Shown here: piece after piece, positions 6,295 to 9,330 of the stretch
How the letters are laid out: each line of letters starts with the position of its first letter
Position numbering within the stretch: the stretch's first letter is position 1
Source of the DNA: Betaproteobacteria bacterium
GTDB taxonomy: Bacteria > Pseudomonadota > Gammaproteobacteria > Burkholderiales > Burkholderiaceae_C
Reading direction: 5' to 3'
Length of the DNA: 9,330 bases
NCBI GenBank assembly: GCA_009918225.1
Contig: RGEP01000057.1
Coordinates: 1-9,330, forward strand
The notes under the pieces: model-generated
What the model saw: the letters and a program-made list of their open reading frames with translations, nothing else
What the model was told of the DNA's origin: nothing
Database searches by the model: none
Position numbers and translations under genes: made by a program

Positions 6295-7227
6295 ATGGAT
6301 GGCCGCATTCAATCTGCTGACCTGCGTTTCCTATCGGTTCTGGCCAGCAGCGCGAGCCTGTCCTCGGCGGCCGTTGAGCTCGGGGTCAGCAAGGCAGCGG
6401 TGAGCAAGCGACTGGCCCAGATGGAGCACAAGCTCGGTGTGGTCCTGGTCAACCGCAGCACCCGCCGGATGAGCTTGACGCCCGAAGGTGAAGCGGCAGC
6501 GGATCGGGCGCGCACCATCTTGGGCGATATCGATGAGCTCGGGCAGTGGCTGGACCAATCGCGCCTGGAGCCCAAGGGACTTCTGCGGGTGAACGCCACC
6601 CTGGGCTTCGGCCGCAGCCATATCGCGCCCTTGATTTCGCAGTTCGTGCGGCACAACCATCAGGTGAGCGTTCAGTTGCAGCTGTCCGTGAACCCCCCGC
6701 CACTGGGCGAAGATGCGTTTGATGTCTGCATTCGGTTTGGTGAACCGCCCGATGCACGGGTGATTGCCAGACGCTTGGCGCCCAACCGCCGCTTGCTGTG
6801 CGCCTCGCCCGACTACCTGGCCCGCCATGGGCATCCCCAGACGCCCCTGGAGTTGCGCGAGCACGCCTGCATCGGCATTCGGCAGGGCGACGAGGCCTAT
6901 GGCCAGTGGCGGCTCAGTTCGGGAACCGGACAAAAACGCCGCACCGAGGTGGTCAAGACCCGTGGACCTTTGTCCACCAACGACGGCGAGATAGCCGTGC
7001 GATGGGCGCTGGACGGTCATGGCGTGCTGATGCGCGCGGAGTGGGACATCGCCTCACACCTGAAGGCGGGACGCCTCGTGCAGGTTCTGCCCCAGTGGCA
7101 AACACCCGATGCCGACATTTATGCCGTGGTGCCGCAGCGCCTGCAGTGGTCACCGCGTACCCGTGCCTTTGTACAGTTTCTGGTGGAGGCTTTCGACAAG
7201 GCCGCCGCTCGACCCGGTCGCCCCTGA
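6295..7227 (+). CDS. LysR-type transcriptional regulator
   Basis: A 310-aa regulator with an N-terminal winged helix-turn-helix (about residues 7-65; recognition region SLSSAAVELGVSKAAVSKRL, 21-40, then NRSTRRMSLTPEGE) and a C-terminal periplasmic-binding-protein-like effector domain (about 88-300). The effector domain resembles the CrgA/DmlR-like group, including DVCIRFGEPPD, LCASPDYLARHG and a C-terminal RTRAFVQFLVEAF helix. It probably senses a pathway metabolite and controls the divergent dehydrogenase-Bug set, its own promoter and perhaps the downstream VOC-FAH genes (inference from position and nearby dyads). The ATG at 6295 has GAGA-like bases five positions upstream. An in-frame GTG at 6283 would add four residues and cannot be excluded. 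Confidence 0.92.
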   Translation: MDGRIQSADLRFLSVLASSASLSSAAVELGVSKAAVSKRLAQMEHKLGVVLVNRSTRRMSLTPEGEAAADRARTILGDIDELGQWLDQSRLEPKGLLRVNATLGFGRSHIAPLISQFVRHNHQVSVQLQLSVNPPPLGEDAFDVCIRFGEPPDARVIARRLAPNRRLLCASPDYLARHGHPQTPLELREHACIGIRQGDEAYGQWRLSSGTGQKRRTEVVKTRGPLSTNDGEIAVRWALDGHGVLMRAEWDIASHLKAGRLVQVLPQWQTPDADIYAVVPQRLQWSPRTRAFVQFLVEAFDKAAARPGRP

Positions 7228-7235
7228 AGCCGGCG

Positions 7236-7254
7236 CCTCGTCAACCGAGGGTTT
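7236..7254 (+). terminator. Weak candidate hairpin after the LysR gene
   Basis: CCTCG-TCAAC-CGAGG forms a five-pair stem with a five-base loop, followed by GTTT. The stem is short and the T-run minimal, so termination would be inefficient at best. It sits just after the LysR stop and before the VOC gene. Confidence 0.25.
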
Positions 7255-7272
7255 ACATCGGGATGCAGGCAT

Positions 7273-7285
7273 TTCAATTTGTGAA
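7273..7285. promoter_or_regulatory. T-N11-A dyad upstream of the VOC gene
   Basis: TTCA-ATTTG-TGAA is a four-base inverted repeat with exact T-N11-A spacing, the general LysR-type half-site pattern. It lies in a short AT-richer stretch 32 bp before the VOC start. It could let the upstream LysR protein control the VOC-FAH-MDR genes. The arms are short, so chance is possible. No good sigma-70 promoter is evident beside it. Confidence 0.3.
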
Positions 7286-7317
7286 CAATCAGCGCCGATT
7301 GAGCTGGAGGAGGCCGA

Positions 7318-7857
7318 ATGGTCCAAGTCACACGCCCCACACCATCCCACTTTGGCATTTACGTGTTTGATGTCGAGCGGATGGTGAACTTCTACAAGAC
7401 CGTCTTTGGTCTGGTGGAGACCGACCGCGGGGTGGGCCGCACCTTCAAGGCGCCCTTGGTGTTTCTCAGTGCCACGCCCGAGCAGCACCATCAGCTGGTG
7501 ATCGCGGGTGGGCGGCCCGCCGAGGCTACTTTCAGCACGGTGATGCAGTTGTCTTTCGCGGTTCCGTCCATACAGGCCTTGCGGGAACTGCGAGATCGAG
7601 CCGTGGCGCTCGGCGCCAGCAATGTCAAGCCTCTCAACCATGGCAATGCCTTGTCGGTGTACCTGTCCGATCCCGAAGGCAACACGGTGGAGATCTACAT
7701 GGACACGCCCTTCTACATTGCCCAGCCGCATGGTGACCCCTTGGATCTCAGCCAAGACGATGAGACCATCCTGCGCGAGACGGAGGCCATCTGCCGCCAG
7801 GACCCCACCTTCATGCCCCTGGCGCAGTGGCAAGCCCAGTTTGGCGCCCGCACCTAA
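7318..7857 (+). CDS. VOC superfamily protein (extradiol dioxygenase/glyoxalase-like)
   Basis: A 179-aa single-module vicinal-oxygen-chelate protein, probably cytoplasmic and metal-dependent. Likely metal ligands are His11 (PSHFGIYV), His58 (EQHHQLVI) and Glu125 (NTVEIYMD). His108 and Tyr115 in NHGNALSVYLSDPEGN occupy positions that in extradiol ring-cleavage dioxygenases hold the second-sphere catalytic His and Tyr, so dioxygenase activity is plausible. Glyoxalase or other VOC chemistry is not excluded. The C-terminal tail beyond about 130 (rich in acidic residues, ending AQWQAQFGART) is an extension of the one-module fold. The start is well supported by GGAGGAGG at 7306-7313, four bases from the ATG in one register. 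It lies 26 bp before the FAH gene, and the pair probably shares an mRNA. Confidence 0.85.
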   Translation: MVQVTRPTPSHFGIYVFDVERMVNFYKTVFGLVETDRGVGRTFKAPLVFLSATPEQHHQLVIAGGRPAEATFSTVMQLSFAVPSIQALRELRDRAVALGASNVKPLNHGNALSVYLSDPEGNTVEIYMDTPFYIAQPHGDPLDLSQDDETILRETEAICRQDPTFMPLAQWQAQFGART

Positions 7858-7883
7858 CCCTCAAGTCCTCACAGGAATCTCGT

Positions 7884-8750
7884 ATGAAACTGCTTTCCTT
7901 CATCCACCAAGGCCGTGAAACCTGGGGCGCCGTGATCGAACCAAACGGTGTCGTCGACCTGGGCCGCCTGATGCCCCAGCATGCCGGACTCGTGGAGTAC
8001 ATCGCCTCGGGCGACTATCTGCAAGCGCGTCAACACACGGCTGGCCGATCCGCCGATTGCAGCCTCGACGACATCACCTATCTGCCGGTGATCCCACGCC
8101 CAGAAAAGATCATCTGTGCCGTTCGCAACTACATGGACCACCACCAAGAGGTGCTGGCAGCGGGCATGCACCGTGAGTTGTCAGAGCAACCACCCATCTT
8201 CCTGCGCGTGTGGCGCTCCCAAGTGGCCCATGGTCAGCCCATCATTCGCCCCAAGGTATCTGAATCACTGGATTGGGAGGGCGAACTGGCGGTGATCATT
8301 GGCAAGGGTGGGCGCGACATCGCTGAGGCCGATGCCTTCAACCATGTGGCGGGCTATGCCTGCTACAACGATGGCAGCATTCGCGAGTGGCAGTTCCACG
8401 CCAAGCAAATTGCATCGGGCAAGAACTTCGAGTCCACCGGCGGTTTTGGCCCTTGGATGGTCACGGCCGATGAAATTGCACCGAACCAAGCGCTGAAACT
8501 CGTCACGCGGCTCAACGGTGAAGTGGTGCAGTCCAGCCACACCGGGCACATGATCTTCCCCACGGCCAAGCTGATCAGCTATGCGTCCACCATCTTCACC
8601 CTGGTTCCGGGCGATGTGATCGTCACCGGCACACCAGCCGGTGTCGGCTGGAGCCGCAAGCCGCCGCGCTTCATGAAGCCCGGTGACGTCTGCGAGGTCG
8701 AGATCGAAGGAATCGGCACCCTGCGCAATCCCATCGCCGCACAGGCCTGA
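7884..8750 (+). CDS. Fumarylacetoacetate hydrolase (FAH) family protein
   Basis: A 288-aa FAH-fold enzyme; the family hydrolyses or decarboxylates/isomerises diketo- and oxo-acids such as fumarylpyruvate or ring-cleavage products using Mg2+ or Mn2+. An N-terminal subdomain (1-65) is followed by the catalytic domain: NYMDHHQE (82-89, likely dyad His86 and Glu89), WEGELAVIIG with metal ligands Glu132 and Glu134, Asp163 in YNDGS, and the closing GTPAGVG (249-255). The RVWRSQVAHGQPIIRPKVSE segment resembles a Burkholderiales subgroup rather than the FAHD1 type. The start is the ATG at 7884 with AGGAA six bases upstream; a longer in-frame ATG at 7827 lies inside the VOC gene. It is followed after five bases by the MDR gene. 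The exact substrate is unknown. Confidence 0.9.
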   Translation: MKLLSFIHQGRETWGAVIEPNGVVDLGRLMPQHAGLVEYIASGDYLQARQHTAGRSADCSLDDITYLPVIPRPEKIICAVRNYMDHHQEVLAAGMHRELSEQPPIFLRVWRSQVAHGQPIIRPKVSESLDWEGELAVIIGKGGRDIAEADAFNHVAGYACYNDGSIREWQFHAKQIASGKNFESTGGFGPWMVTADEIAPNQALKLVTRLNGEVVQSSHTGHMIFPTAKLISYASTIFTLVPGDVIVTGTPAGVGWSRKPPRFMKPGDVCEVEIEGIGTLRNPIAAQA

Positions 8751-8755
8751 AGCGC

Positions 8756-9330
8756 ATGTGGGCCGTACAGGTTCGCGAACCCGGCGGGCTGGATCAACTG
8801 CTCACGGTCGAGCTGCCGGACCCGATACCCGGCCCGGGTGAAGTGCTGGTAAGGGCACATGTGATCGGCGTGGGGCGTCCCGATGTGCTGATTCGAAAGG
8901 GCGCCTACAAGTGGATGCCGCCCCTGCCGGCGATACCGGGCTCAGAGCTGGCTGGCGTGGTGGAGGCCCTGGGCGAGGGGGTTACGCGCTGGCAAGTCGG
9001 CGACCGCGTTCTGGTCAGTGCGCGCGAGCTGGCTCAGCGCGCGGGCTGTTATGCCCAAGCCATTGCGGTACCGCACGAGGCCCCGTATCGACTGCCTCCC
9101 AGCGTGAGCTTTGAAGCCGCGGTGAGCTTGCCCAATGTGCAGCTGGCGCTGGCCTTGATGAAGGTGGCAGGCTCAAAGACGCGCGAGCGCCCCGTGGTGC
9201 TGATTACCGGTGCGTCCGGCGGGGTGGCCGGCATGTTGTGCCAAGTGGCCAAACATCAGGGGTGTTTGACGATTGGCACCAGCCGCAGCGCTGACAAACA
9301 GGCCTATGCGCGCTCCCAGGGTTTTGACCA
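8756..9330 (+). CDS. Zinc-independent MDR/quinone oxidoreductase family protein (3' end cut by window)
   Basis: The first 191 codons of a medium-chain dehydrogenase/reductase; the frame is open to the window edge, so the gene is partial here. The GroES-like domain is visible: PGPGEVLVRAHVIGVGRPDVLIRKGAY (25-51), PAIPGSELAGVVEALGEGV (58-76) and VGDRVLV (81-87). The Rossmann nucleotide loop is VVLITGASGGVAG (147-159). The structural and catalytic zinc motifs (GHE and the Cys cluster) are missing, which points to the NADPH quinone oxidoreductase/enoyl reductase branch. The usual Asn before PDVL is Arg41 here. The start lies five bases after the FAH stop without a clear ribosome site, suggesting translational coupling. 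It likely reduces an enone or quinone intermediate of the same pathway (inference). Confidence 0.85.
   Translation, partial: MWAVQVREPGGLDQLLTVELPDPIPGPGEVLVRAHVIGVGRPDVLIRKGAYKWMPPLPAIPGSELAGVVEALGEGVTRWQVGDRVLVSARELAQRAGCYAQAIAVPHEAPYRLPPSVSFEAAVSLPNVQLALALMKVAGSKTRERPVVLITGASGGVAGMLCQVAKHQGCLTIGTSRSADKQAYARSQGFD

Noticed and set aside
6331..7020. A 229-codon minus-strand frame opposite the LysR gene
   Set aside because: It is an antisense shadow with no domain. The plus-strand LysR protein is unmistakable.
7150..7833. A 227-codon minus-strand frame opposite the VOC gene
   Set aside because: It has no recognisable motif and spans the LysR-VOC gap without its own ribosome site. The VOC metal ligands lie on the other strand.

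Overview
The window is GC-rich, gene-dense and looks like chromosomal DNA of a betaproteobacterium, most likely Burkholderiales/Comamonadaceae-like. The basis is the orphan Bug (TctC-like) periplasmic receptor, the tartrate/malate-type dehydrogenase divergent from a LysR regulator, the Burkholderiales-style FAH protein and the codon use. The lineage is inferred from protein resemblance only. I see no rRNA, tRNA, CRISPR, insertion sequence, phage or defence genes.

Layout. Two gene sets diverge from a 115-bp control region (6180-6294). The leftward set, in transcription order, is: a tartrate/D-malate-type beta-decarboxylating dehydrogenase (5109-6179); a Bug solute receptor (4029-5015); a secreted lipoprotein metallo-beta-lactamase-fold hydrolase ending in an Ig-like region and one dockerin-like calcium loop (2513-3973); a previously uncalled 28-codon ORF (2427-2513); a DUF3299 secreted protein (1861-2430); and a tannase/feruloyl-esterase-family lipoprotein (26-1756). 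The rightward set is: a LysR regulator (6295-7227), a VOC/extradiol-type protein (7318-7857), an FAH-family hydrolase (7884-8750) and a zinc-independent MDR/quinone-oxidoreductase cut by the window edge (8756-9330).

How the genes may work together (inference). Two lipid-anchored hydrolases could open esters or lactones outside the cytoplasm. The Bug receptor would bind a released carboxylate, the dehydrogenase would oxidise a 2-hydroxy acid, and the VOC, FAH and MDR proteins would process a ring- or diketo-type acid. Together this reads as a catabolic island for an ester-linked aromatic or hydroxy acid. The substrate cannot be fixed from sequence.

The most unusual points are: (i) the 28-codon hydrophobic ORF, whose start overlaps the upstream stop (TGATG) and whose stop overlaps the downstream start (ATGA); (ii) the tannase-family protein, which has lost both cysteines of the active-site disulfide while keeping cysteines that match the other four MHETase disulfides and the calcium site; (iii) the dockerin-like loop on a lipoprotein metallo-hydrolase; and (iv) dyad-symmetric candidate operators in front of both gene sets.
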